Below are positions 1 to 11,313 of a stretch of DNA of 64,000 bases, piece by piece. The notes beneath the pieces were generated by a model. That model made no database searches. It saw nothing but the letters and a program-made list of their open reading frames with translations, and was not told the origin of the DNA. Position 1 is the stretch's first letter; every line of letters starts with the position of its first letter. This DNA comes from Luffa acutangula (lineage: Eukaryota; Streptophyta; Magnoliopsida; Cucurbitales; Cucurbitaceae), in assembly GCA_036850905.1 (NCBI GenBank), contig CM072098.1:48382281-48446280 (forward strand), given 5' to 3'. Both the position numbers and the translations under genes were made by a program.

Positions 1-3000
1 TGGTTGTCGAGGTCTAATATCTTCTGCAATAACATTAGTCTTAGTGGTATTTGCAGATCCAAATTGAGATATTGGAGCACCAGCTTGTTCAGGTGGTGAT
101 GGAACAGGTGAAGATGATAGCCTATCCTTAGAAGCAGGTACCGATGACATGCCAGGTTTATACGTAGATTTTGGAGGGCCAACTGAAATGACATCTTATA
201 TTAGTACTCAATACTAGGGTTAACTGACATTAGTGTTCATCAGGAGAAACAGTATATGTCAGAGAGAAAGAAAGCACTCAAGAAGGGAAAAGAAGATTTT
301 ATGTCAAAAGAGGAATAAAGCATATGGAACTGCAAAAAGAAAATGACAAAAGAACTCAATATGTACACAGACAGTCACCTTGAGACAATTCGTTTTTCTG
401 CTTTTTAAATGGAGGCTCTTTCTTATTCTTATAATGCATCCTCCATGGATTAGCTGCAAGCAAGCAAGGTATTAGTAGAGACGTGACCTCAACATAGAAG
501 GTCCAGTTTTTGCAGTATTGCATCAGATAGCAATAACAAAAAAATGTGATTAAGGCAGGTAGATAAGACAACTTTACCAGACCTAAAAGTGAATTAATCT
601 CCGATTCACGTCAAGAATAAAATAATAGAATTTACCCGCTAAACAGATCCTTAAAAAAATTGAGAGGAGAAACAATTTCATTGTTGAATGAAACAAAAGG
701 AGTAAAACACTCCCAAACACCAAAAGGTGTATTAAAATCCTTTTAAAAAATGCATACCTTCGGCAGCAGCTAATGCCTTTATTTGATTCTTCATAGATGG
801 ATTCCCAGGTTCTAAGACAATAGCTCTGCAGCCAGAAACACAAGATGTGTGCATGCATGTGTAAGAGCTGAATGTAGTACTAAACATCATCACAGATAGT
901 TCTATAACAACAACAACAAAAAATAATCATAATAATAATAAATAAATAAATAAAACCTTTCTATAGTTTAGAAGTCATAAAAGTAAAAGGTTTCACAAAC
1001 TGTACTTCATTGCAATCATCAAAGGCCCTTCTTTTCTCTGTATTTTGGTTTGAGAGGGAGGACAAATGTTATAAAAGAAGTTGATCGTAATATTATCATT
1101 AAACTTATAGATAAGATTAAATCATGACCTAGAAGAATGGTGAAACATCCACAACCCAAATATAATTTTTATTTAAGACAACTCCAATACAGCCCAAAAA
1201 AGGAATATGCTATAGTTTCATGTCCAAATTTAATTAAATTATTTATTAAAAAAAAAAGAGAGCTTGAAAGTCATCTGTAGTTATCTTCTATTAGAAACAT
1301 TTATTTTTCTTTCTCTATTTTTCTGTAGTTTACTCTCTGTAGGCTGAATCCTTTATTGCTTTGTATTTCTCCTTTATTCATCTTATCTTATCGAAATAAC
1401 TTCAATTTTTAATCCAATCATCATTTTGTTAAGAATATTAGTACGGATATGTTATTAGCAGTGGCATCTAAGAGTTCAGTTGTATGAATAGAGAGTTAGG
1501 AAGTTCTAGGAGGAGATTTTTGGAGAATAATTTTGGATAGTGCCAGGCCTCCCGAAGAGTTTGAAGGCTTGTATTTCTTTTGTCAATTTTAAAACTTACA
1601 CCAATTTGATAAAAACCTTGAACTACATAATTTTGTATTTGACAAAAGAAATACAAGCTCCCAAGCTCTTCGAGAGGTTTGGTATCTCCCAAAGTACTAA
1701 AAAATCCCCTCCACCAAATCTCCATACTCACCCTAATTATATGCAACACAACTCTGATAAACTGACAAGGTAATTACATATATGTTAGTGCAAATATTCG
1801 TAACATATTTTCCTTGCACTCAAAAATTATAGTTCATGTAATAAAAACTAGCAAGTGTATGAGAACTAAGGTAAGCACCTAAACTAATCCCACTTAGTCT
1901 TATAAAAATGCATGAAAAATTAGATAATCTCTAAATTGAAAAGGGTAGAATGCAGTTAGGTCACATGTGCTTATTGCCAAAAGCTAGAGAAGCAATAAAC
2001 ATCCTCAATACATGATCGCATACCTACGAGACTTAGATCTACGTTCAGCTTCTTCAGACAACTTCTTAACATGGTTTGTAGTTGATTCGTCCAAGATACG
2101 CTGCACATTCAGTTTTCTCCAAGCATTGCCTGATTCAACAAGCAAACCACTTCCATCTTCTCCACTTTTACGTTCTTCATATATGTCACAAAGATCACCA
2201 ACTTCACGTGACCATGTGAACCTAAACTCTTTCCCACCAACATCAATGACCTGATGTCAAATTGCAATTCAAGTACAACAATCTTAGATCGCCAAAACCT
2301 CAAAGGTTAAAAAAACACTTCAAACAGAGAAGCAGAAATTAGATCTTAAGGTGCATGTATGATTGTAGCAGTTGACAGACAGGAAATACTGATATGATGA
2401 GAATATGTCAGATTCATGCATATATTATAACTTTAGCAAAAATCAGCCTTGGAGGGAGTAGAACAGGAAAGAAAATCCAATACTGTTTCTTGTATTCAGC
2501 CTTTACACTTGACTGCCATCACCTTCACGGCTGTTCAGTGGAAGGGTAAAGTGATCAAAAAGAAGAAAAAAAAATGCCGAAAGAGGCAACTCCTCTAGAT
2601 TTCTCGACCCTTCTTATCAATAGAAAGCAAATGCACATGATAGACAGTGAGGAGAGAAGAGAACTGTTTAAATTTGAATATGCACAATTAGAGCATTATC
2701 AAGACTAGATGGCAACATAGAACTATGTTTACATGTTTATGCATCATTGACATTAACTTATAATTTTATATGTATTCCTTTCTTTTAACTGCACAAGGCG
2801 TGGAGAGCCATTACATGATTTCCTCATTTTTTGTATGGTACCAGACCTCTACTCCTCCTTGAAGATTTTCCTATGGGCTATAGATATGAAAACTATTTCA
2901 AATAGAAAATAATTATTTTCCTGAATCCTCAGATGCAGACTGAGAAGCCTACAGCAAACTAGTAATTATCTTTCTTCAAAAAAAAAAAAGGTCTGTTCAA

Positions 3001-5228
3001 AAGAGGATATTTTTGTACAATACAAATTCATTGACAAAATGAAAGTAGCATAGCGTTTGCAAGTAAGATGCAGGTTATGTTTCTTCCCATTTTCACATTA
3101 ATATAGGAATAAACCCTAGCTCCTATCTCCTAACAAACAGAAGAATCGGGATATCAAGAAAAAGGGGTAGATTTTAGAGGGTTCATATTCTCAAATTTAG
3201 GAAGGTTCAGAATATCGGATGTTAATGACGATCCCCTAACTTTCATAATGATTGGAAAGATGTAACTCTCTTAATTCTCAAAACTCTAGTTTTCAAGATT
3301 CAACGAGCCATTCTTTTGAAACCACAATTTGACACTTGATTCTCACAAGAATCTTGATGCTACCATGAGTTCACTTTTGATGACGTTCCAACAACCTTTT
3401 CAGAATTCAAATGGTAAAGCCATTTGGACTCAACACCTATTTCTACTCAAACTTCGTAATCCTTATAACCTCCTCTCCATCAGAAGGACTTTCCTTCTCT
3501 ATGCTATCCCAATCTAGACCATCAGCAAAAATCAACATCTCTCCTTCTTGGTACGGAGATTTTGGAAGAAATATAGAAGAGAATAGCCTTTCTCCTAAAT
3601 CTGACTACCTTTAACTTGTTTAAATGGCATCTAATATTTCGGTACCCACAAATTATGGAGCATTGGAGATTTTGGGAGTTTTCAGGTTGTTAGTCTTTTA
3701 TATATAATTGTAGAAAGCCTGCACACCCTACGTATCTTTTCCTACTAGAATCAAAATATGACACTTACTCTTCCTCCTATTGGTATCATGCTTTAATATT
3801 TCCAGGACATTAGCCATCCTATTGGACATCTTTTCAAATTATACCAAGAATTATCATTCTAAAATTATATTTTAAAAAATAATAGTAAAATAAATAAATA
3901 ACTTTAGGTTGATAGGTAATTTCAGCAGATCCTTGAGATAGCAATATTATCAAGATAAAGTTCCCCAATAAACAGAGAGAGAAATATAGTTATCTCTTTC
4001 AACTTTGTGTCTCTCACTCTACTTCCTATTAAATTTTTCTCCACATCCATCATAACTTGCATACTCTTAATTGTAAGACTAAAACCAAGGCCTCGTCAAT
4101 GGCAGCACTTCCTCAATTCATTAAATTATCGTGTCTATCAAAATGTGAAAAAACAATTCTCAAATTCTATGTTGTAAATTTATAAATACATTAAGTATTT
4201 TCAAGTGTAGGTCTCCAGCTTGAAAAAGTTTTAACAGTCATGCCCCAATTGTCAGGTGGTACACGAACTCCAATATAACCTTCTAAAAGAGTATGTATAC
4301 ATCAAAGACACATAAAAGCACATATGATATAATCTGATTAACAATTCCTACTAATATTTGTCAAACAAGTCCTTGTTTACACGATTTTCCATGTTGCTAC
4401 TCAATCGGGTACACTGATCCTTGACCTTACAGTATTCATATTCACCAATTCAGCCAATAGCTATCTGTTACTCGATCAAAAAGGTAAACACAATAACGTT
4501 ACAAAAGAACGAGTAACTAGGCAATGCTCAAATTGGCGACAAATTCCAGCTAAATAGGACCATATAGACCAAAATATATGTAATGAAGTAGCAGTTGCAG
4601 AAAGCGATTCCAAAGAGAAAATAAAACCCGTAAACTTAGTGTCAAAGTAACTACCCCAATTGAAATCCAGCAAATAGTGAACAAAAGAATAATCCGTACA
4701 AGCTACTTGTGCACCTATTAAACAGCGTAGTAGAAGTACTTAACGCAAGTTCAAATAATCTAAAAAATACCACACTCGCAAATTACACAAGAGCATAAAA
4801 GTCTTCATTATCGCATTGATGTGGATGACTAAAGTAAAGAACAAGTATTACAGAAAACTTACATTACCACTAGAATTCTTGGCATTCGCATCAAACTTAA
4901 TCCTCGGAGTTCCGCCCTGCGACTCGACCCGCTTGATCTCATCGATCAAGTCCGGAGCCAACCGAATTATCATGGCAAAAGCCAGCGGGTTGTTACCAGT
5001 AACGAGACTGAAAGTTTCCTCGACGGATTGAGGGGTTTCGGATGCGGTTGCGGCGGAGGTTCGATTCCGAGGATTTGCGACAGAACCGGCGCCACCGCCG
5101 CCGAGCGAGAGACGGCCGGAGGGCCGGTGAGAAGGTGGAAGAGGAAAAGAGGAGGGCGGCCGCTTTCCTCCGGCTCCCCGGCCAGCGCCGCCGCCGGCTC
5201 GGCCGAGCTTGGATGGGCCGCCATACAT
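1..5228 (-). CDS. Conserved plant protein of unknown function (5' part, runs off the left edge)
   Basis: Five coding exons can be joined on the minus strand with GT-AG borders and matching phase: 4863-5228, 2024-2250, 758-825, 379-453 and 1-182 (cut by the window edge), giving about 306 codons. The start at 5228 opens MYGGPSKLGR, followed by a Gly/Arg-rich low-complexity stretch (about residues 5-60). A conserved-looking block follows (LVTGNNPLAFAMIIRLAPDL, then a VIDVGGKEFRFTWSRE motif in exon 2), then a basic segment (NPWRMHYKNKKEPPFKKQK) that could be a nuclear localisation signal, and a Ser/Pro-rich tail. Another in-frame ATG lies 53 codons upstream at 5387; I prefer 5228 because the Gly-rich start fits and the upstream part reads like leader. 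I recall similar plant proteins under names such as dentin sialophosphoprotein-like, which says nothing about function. The exon structure is firm; the role is unknown, and a nuclear site is inference. Confidence 0.85.
3325..3610 (-). pseudogene. Decayed LINE reverse-transcriptase fragment in intron 1
   Basis: Read on the minus strand, this stretch of the first intron of the left-edge gene gives LIFADGLDWDSI, then after an interval SPNGFTI, and after a frame change a CWNVIK-like motif. This order resembles the N-terminal part of plant L1-type LINE reverse transcriptases (the GPDGFT block followed by a CW...K motif). Stops and frameshifts interrupt it, so it is a dead fragment. The reading rests on short motifs only; a translated search against plant LINE proteins would settle it. 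Confidence 0.5.
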
Positions 5229-5500
5229 TGTGATGGAAGAGAGAGATGAAGACGACGGAAGGTGGTCGAACCAGGTTTTGGGACCCAGATGGAACACAGG
5301 AACAAATTTCAAGTACCTCTTATTTTCCAATTGCGTATTTTTTGGCCTTCTCTTTAATTTCAACGACTTACGAGGTCCTTTTTGCAATTACAGTAACTTC
5401 AGGCCCCTATTTCGATCCACTTTTATGGGCCTGTCTCCAAAGCCCACTACGGCCCATAACCACCACCAGCCCAAACATAAATAAGGTTTTTTTTGGGAAA
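5229..5500 (-). promoter_or_regulatory. Leader and promoter region of the left-edge gene
   Basis: The sequence directly upstream of the 5228 start. GC content falls sharply from the GC-rich first exon into an AT-rich flank by about 5480. No clear TATA box is visible on the minus strand, so the transcription start is not fixed. Confidence 0.35.
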
Positions 5501-6968
5501 TTGTGCTGAATAGCTCGAAAAAAAAAAACATTCTTGTGTTTTTGGCTACAGATGCTCAGAATTCGTGGGGTGGCTACCACATTTTCAGAAACTGTTTTCT
5601 AGATTTTTTTTGACATTTTTATCCATAGTATATACGACTATAGACAAACGCCGTTAAAGATTTTTTTTTTTTTTCATTCAGTTTCTCCCATTTTTTTCGA
5701 GATTGATGAATCCCAATTTATAGGGAGTTCAGTTAGCGGTTTGTGTGTCAAGTGTATAAAAAGATCTACCTATTTTTTAGGCTTAGGTTTCAACGTTGTG
5801 AAAAAATATTTTATCCCTCGCATTTTGCCCATCATTATCCATGTTACAAAATGACAACAATAAAAGTCGTAAGAGACAGATGACATGACAATGCATATAA
5901 ACTGCAGCATATATATAACTCATATGGGGGTGAGACTGGGATAAGTATGCATACACACAGGATGCATGCGGAACACGTATGTATGTAATACTATAGGCAT
6001 ATATCAGTTATGGTATTCATCAGGTATTTGCATTCAGGTGAACATGGTACGGGGGTTATTATGGTTGCATATAGCAACACAGACAAAGACATAGTGTATT
6101 TTTATTCGGCATTCCAGACATACACGATACATGGGGTGATTAACTTAAATGCAGTGGGGATTAAGTGTATACACACACAAGTAGACACATCAGACCATTC
6201 CATAGATGTATATAATAGTACTGACAAATCAAAACATTTTTTTTTCTATTAGACATGCCAATGTGTACGCACACATACATATGAGTATATCACAAATACA
6301 CTTTTTTCCAGAGAAGTTGCAATAACAATGAAATGATATTAATTTATCAGTACATACCACTATGGCGGGTTCAACATTTAAGTCAAATCAACTCAAACCC
6401 TCCACCCAAACCGCCCCTATGCATTTCCTCCCCACGCCCGTGCTTTTCGTCTTACAATAGAGCGGTATAATCGCGGATTGGAAAGAAAAAATGAATCCCT
6501 AAAATTGGGGGATTATGTAAACGGTTGTTGCAAATATAAGGGAAGTGAAGTCGTTATCTACATATCTTTTTTTTTTGTGACAGTCGTTGTGGAGAAGAAT
6601 ACTCGATGGAGCTTGCGAGTTGCGTAGAAGGCTCGTCGGCGCGGCGGGAGAAGCTCGTCGGCACAGCGAAAGTGGTTCGTCAGCGCGGTGTAGGAGGTAG
6701 GAAGCGTGATACACTGATTTTTCATAATTGCAGCATTTAAGTTCATTTTTCTAAGTTGTTTCCAATTTGGGGCATTTTTAACGCATTTTGCAGGGAGTAT
6801 ATATTATGATTGAGAGTGATGATTTTTCAATCGACGCACCTGCTGGAGGGGTGAATTTTGCATATTTCCCCCTAATAAAGGTATCGATTCTTGAGTTCGT
6901 CCCGTGTGTTTTTTCCCGAAAACAATTCTTTGAGTAATAAGAAGATGCCACATCTAGATTTTCAAATT
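5501..6968. other. Intergenic, no gene seen
   Basis: Mostly AT-rich with scattered short (CA/TA)-type stretches. Positions 6590-6700 are GC-rich and hold three imperfect copies of a roughly 22-bp unit containing GCTCGTCGGCGCGGCG-like sequence (from about 6629). No credible coding sequence. Confidence 0.5.
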
Positions 6969-7156
6969 AGGTTGGTTCCTTAGATTTTTTGAATTTCAAG
7001 CTTCCTAGAATTTCTCTAACTTTTGTAGGTAGGTTGGTTTTTTGGATTTTTTGAATTTCAAGCTTCCTAGAATTTCTCCAACTTTTTTAGGTAGGTTGGT
7101 TTTTTGGATTTTTTTTGAATTTCAAGTTTCCTAGAATTTCTCTAACTTTTTTAGGG
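6969..7156. repeat. Tandem repeat, three copies of 62 bp
   Basis: Three successive units start at about 6969, 7031 and 7093, each beginning AGGTTGGTT, then a T-rich run, GAATTTCAAGCTTCCTAGAA and TTTCTC-AACTTTT. They differ by only a few substitutions and T-run lengths, so the expansion is fairly recent. Confidence 0.9.
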
Positions 7157-7689
7157 GTATGTTATTTCTCATAAACTCTGATTTTAATTTTAAACGTTAT
7201 GAACACCTTAGACATTTTGTTGGGGACATTTTTGTCTTCTGCAAATAGGGATTTATTAATCATAAAATCAATTAACCATCTATTTAATTTATAAACTTGT
7301 GTAGCCATTTTTCAAGCCACCTATTTATTTTTAGCCATTTTTCTTGTTGCCTTTTTTTTTATTTTCGTATTTTTATATATCTATAAAGATAATATTCGGG
7401 AAAGACAATTTCATCCAACTGTGTGTGTAGACGTATATACTAGGGTTAAAATGGAAATACAACATACCTACGGGTTGTTCCTGAATTTGCGATAGCCATT
7501 CTCCAATTTCAAAACTAATTTAGCCAAAAATCATAGTGGATTTTTTTTTTTCAATTTTGTTGAAATTCGTGGATTTTAAAAGATTTATTCAATTGATGAT
7601 CGTGAAGTTTCATCTGGACTTATTTTTATGTAATCTTGGTTTTTATTGAAATTAGTGAGTTTTGAAAAACTTTTACTTTATTTTTGGTT

Positions 7690-8030
7690 TGAATTAGAGT
7701 GTTTGGTTTAACTTTTAAAGTGTTTAATTTTTAAAAAACAAAATAGTTTTGAAAAAATATATAGTGTTTGACAACCACTATAAATGACTTATGAAAAAAA
7801 AATGAGATCGAGAAGTAATCAGCTAAATCATTTTGAGAGAAACACTTGAAAACATTTTTTTAGAAAAGAGTTCCTCAGTATTTAATAACTTGTGTATAAA
7901 AACACTTACAACAAAATGTAACCAAACGTATAAGTGTTCAAATTCTAAACAATTTTCATACAAAATGTTTTTTAAAAAGTGCATTATTGAAAAACCTTTA
8001 AACTAAAAGTCATTCTAAACGAACTCCTAG
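7690..8030. repeat. Hairpin MITE-like element
   Basis: Begins with GAGTGTTTGGTTTAACTTTT and ends with inverted-repeat-like sequence (AAGTCATTCTAAACGAACTC). A related copy in the opposite orientation lies at about 9640-9950 (shared segments around AAGTGTTTTTCAATAATGCA and TAAGTCATTT). No coding capacity. Ends are approximate. Confidence 0.6.
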
Positions 8031-9179
8031 TGGGTCAGATTAATGAAAATTAAACCTGGAAAGTAATTTGTGGCATATATTTAAGAATAAAAATATGAAA
8101 ACCATTACAAGGGATTTGAATTTGACTACGAATTCGAGTGTGTCGTTAACAAATATGGAAACCATTGTAAGGAATTTGGGAGAAAAAAAGCATAGTTTTA
8201 ACAAACTAAAAACAAATAACCCAATTGGTTACCAAATGAGGTCGCAAACACATGTGTGTTTTTTTTTTCTTAAAAAAAAATGGTTAATAATTCAAATATT
8301 TCATTAAAAAAAAATAATGGTAAGAAAATTTGAAAAAAAACTAATCATAGTTTAAAAAATTCAAATTAACTAAACTATATAGTTTTTTTTAATACAACCG
8401 TTTTAATTAAGAATTACGTAGAGTATAGATGATGTGTTAATTTATATATGTCAAATTTAAATTAATTTTTTATATAAATTTAAATTAATTTTGTGTTTGT
8501 CAAACCGACAAATAAATATTTTATTTTCATTTCATACAAAGTGAAGAATTTCCGTTGAATTTGACAATGGGTTCTTTGATTTATTATTGAGATAGTCCAA
8601 ATGAAAAATGACTTCAAATTATAAATCAAAATATAATAAATGCATTTGCTTATGCATGTTTGAGAATTTAAAATGAAGTCAATACTTTTTTTTTTTTTAA
8701 TTTTTTTATTCTTATTCTTAATACCCTGCTTTTTTAAATCAATATTTTCTTTTTAACCTTTTAAATCAATATTTGATTTCATTTTTTTTTTTCTGATGTC
8801 ACATAATTGTGGCATATTTTCATTAAAAAAGCTAGTAGTCTATATTAGGTATTTGTAATTTTTAAAAATGAGGGTTATAATGTGATTTAAGTTTTGATTT
8901 ATTTTTTTTTAAAAAAAAAAACAACAATAACAACACTTTATTATATTTGTCACTAGTACTTGTATATTTTAATATTCTAATTTTTTACCATGTGTAATGC
9001 ACGTTACATTTTTTAGTTGATTTAATTTTATAATAAAATAAATGACAATATGAATTTCCCTAGCATTTCCAAAAAAGATACGTGCAAGATATTGTCTAGT
9101 GGGTGTTTGAATATGTAGAAAACAATAGTAAAGTTGAAACTCGCATCCCACCTCTTTGTCTAGTTTTTTATAATAAGTA

Positions 9180-9955
9180 AGGCAAATCGAGCTTTTTGTA
9201 GTGTTTGACAATCATTCAAAATGACATTTTTTTTTTTTTTTTTTTTTTTTTTATAAAACGGCTTTGAGAAATAAGTTATTTTGAATGAAACATTTCAAAA
9301 AAGGGGGATTTAGGTGTTTAACTTTGAACCCCTCTCAAAATTTTAATGATGTATGAAAATGACTAAAATACCCTCACACTATGCCTTTCACTTGCACCAT
9401 TGCCACCATCGCCAACTACTGTCTGTCATTGCCCGTCGCCGACAACCACGACCTACCACTGGTGACCACTCTTATGGCCATAACCAACGACCACTTCAAC
9501 TACCACTGATGGTTACCACTACGACGACCACTTACTCAATCGGGTGATCACAATGTGTTTGAATATAAATTTGAACATATTAGTTTAAAAGGCAATCCAA
9601 ACGAAACCTAAGTGACAACTTTAAAAAATAACATATATGGAATATCTTTTTAGTTTAAGTGTTTTTCAATAATGCATTTATTTTTAAACATTTTCTATTT
9701 AAACGGTTTATAATTTAAACACTTACATGTTTGGTTTCATTTATTCACAAGTGTTTGTATACGGACTTAAAAAAAAAAGTTATTATATACTTAAAAACTA
9801 TTTTTTAAAAAGATTTGTTTTATAGTTTTTATCTCAAAATGATTTATTTTTCAATCTCATTTTTTAATAAGTCATTTTTAATGGTCATCAAACACAATTT
9901 TTTTTTTCAAAATTAAACACTTGTAAAATTAAACCAAATACCCTTAATTATATAT
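9180..9955. repeat. Long imperfect palindrome (MITE cluster)
   Basis: Left part carries GTGTTTGACAATCATTCAAAATGACA and the right part its imperfect complement (AAGTCATTTTTAATGGTCATCAAACAC). The centre (9385-9540) is a low-complexity CCACCATCGCC-type stretch, common as filler inside plant hairpin MITEs; its short open frame at 9353-9547 is not a gene. The right arm is related in inverse to 7690-8030. Confidence 0.6.
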
Positions 9956-10349
9956 ATACCGATGGATAATATGTTCAAAATTTATACCAATAATTTAGAA
10001 ATATGAGAAAATTCATGGGTATGAATAATATTTATAAATTTGCCCACTAAAAGTTAAAAATCAGAATGTGGCCCCCCCTTTTTGATAGAATTCGATTTGA
10101 TGACACAACCCATTGAAAGGGTCAAGATTTGTTACCAACCAAACAAGTCGTTATTGACGTCAGCAGGTGAAGGATTGGCTTGCGTGGACCTTTACTTGCA
10201 CTATTTTAATTATTTTTTTAAAAAGTAAAATACTATTGTCATTATCATTATTATTATTTTTGTATAACATTTCAATTTCTTAAAAACCAATCAAAATCTG
10301 CCCCAAAACAAACGACACACATGTTCAACACCCAAATGAAATATATATG

Positions 10350-10440
10350 TCAAAATGAGCATAACTTAGCGGTAATTGACACATACCCTCGACCAAGAGG
10401 TCAGAAATTCGAAACCCCACCTCTAAACGGTGAACCTTAC
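10350..10440 (+). repeat. tRNA-derived SINE, degenerate copy
   Basis: A-box-like ACTTAGCGGTAATTGACA and, about 35 bp on, a B-box-like AGAAATTCGAAACC. Same family as 60601-60707 and 31429-31528. No clear target-site duplication. Confidence 0.7.
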
Positions 10441-11313
10441 ACGGGTGGATGTGTGCTAGTGTTCATGTTGGTACTTTAGAATTCCAATGTACTGCATTCA
10501 AGATCAGAACAAGTAAATAATCCATAAATCAACAAATAAAGTTATATTAAATTAAATTACCAAAACACTCCTCAATTGGTCAAGAACACACTCAATTCCA
10601 TCACGAAAATACTCGAACTTAACCACAAAAGCAAGCCATACTTAGACTCATTTCATTTGATTGATTGTACTTTCAAGTGTCAAAATTTGATCCTGGTACT
10701 TTTTATATATCTCAAAATTCTTTACCTAAAAATTCAGTAAAATTCTTCATAGTATCTATTATTATTATTATTCTTCCGTTGGGTCGGATAAAAATTAACT
10801 TTGAACTAATAATAAGGACAAATTTTAAGATACATTCAGAGACCAAATTTGACCATTCCAAAGTTTAAGAACTAATAAGAGCCCTATTCTAACCTATATT
10901 TGTAAAATTGAAAGCTTAAAAGAGTAAAGCTTTGACCTCAAATTAGGGTTCATGGTCTAAGTAATTAAATTCAGGAAAAGAAATTGAACTTTCCTTTTCA
11001 ACGAGAACGACTCAAATTTTTTTGTTCGCCCTCTTGTAAAGTACTAAGCAACAGCATTTGGCGGCAATATTCAGTCTGGATTTGACCAATTCAATTTCCA
11101 CTTACACACAAAAACAATCCTTTGTCCGAGCTCTGTTCCGTGTCAAAACACGAAAATGGGGATGGCCCTTCATCCATGGATGAACAAATCTCTTCAAACC
11201 TCATTCTCATTTCAATTTCAGCTTCATTTCCCCCGACCCATCAAATAATTTGCCCAAATTCAGTTCCCCTTGCCCGCCATTGAAGCCCTTTTGAAGCTTT
11301 TCCAAGCTCGCCA
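10441..11313. other. Upstream region of the glutamate receptor gene
   Basis: AT-rich, becoming more mixed from about 11000. The last 200 bp are pyrimidine-rich and probably contain the leader of the plus-strand gene starting at 11314. I see no convincing TATA box. Confidence 0.35.

Noticed and set aside
3346..3368. miR172-like string (AGAATCTTGATG)
   Set aside because: Only the first 12 bases agree, there is no complementary arm nearby, and it lies inside a LINE remnant.
7690..9955. A single very large transposon spanning both related hairpins
   Set aside because: The two copies are inverted but the DNA between them is unrelated filler with no coding capacity or matching termini, so separate MITE insertions are simpler.
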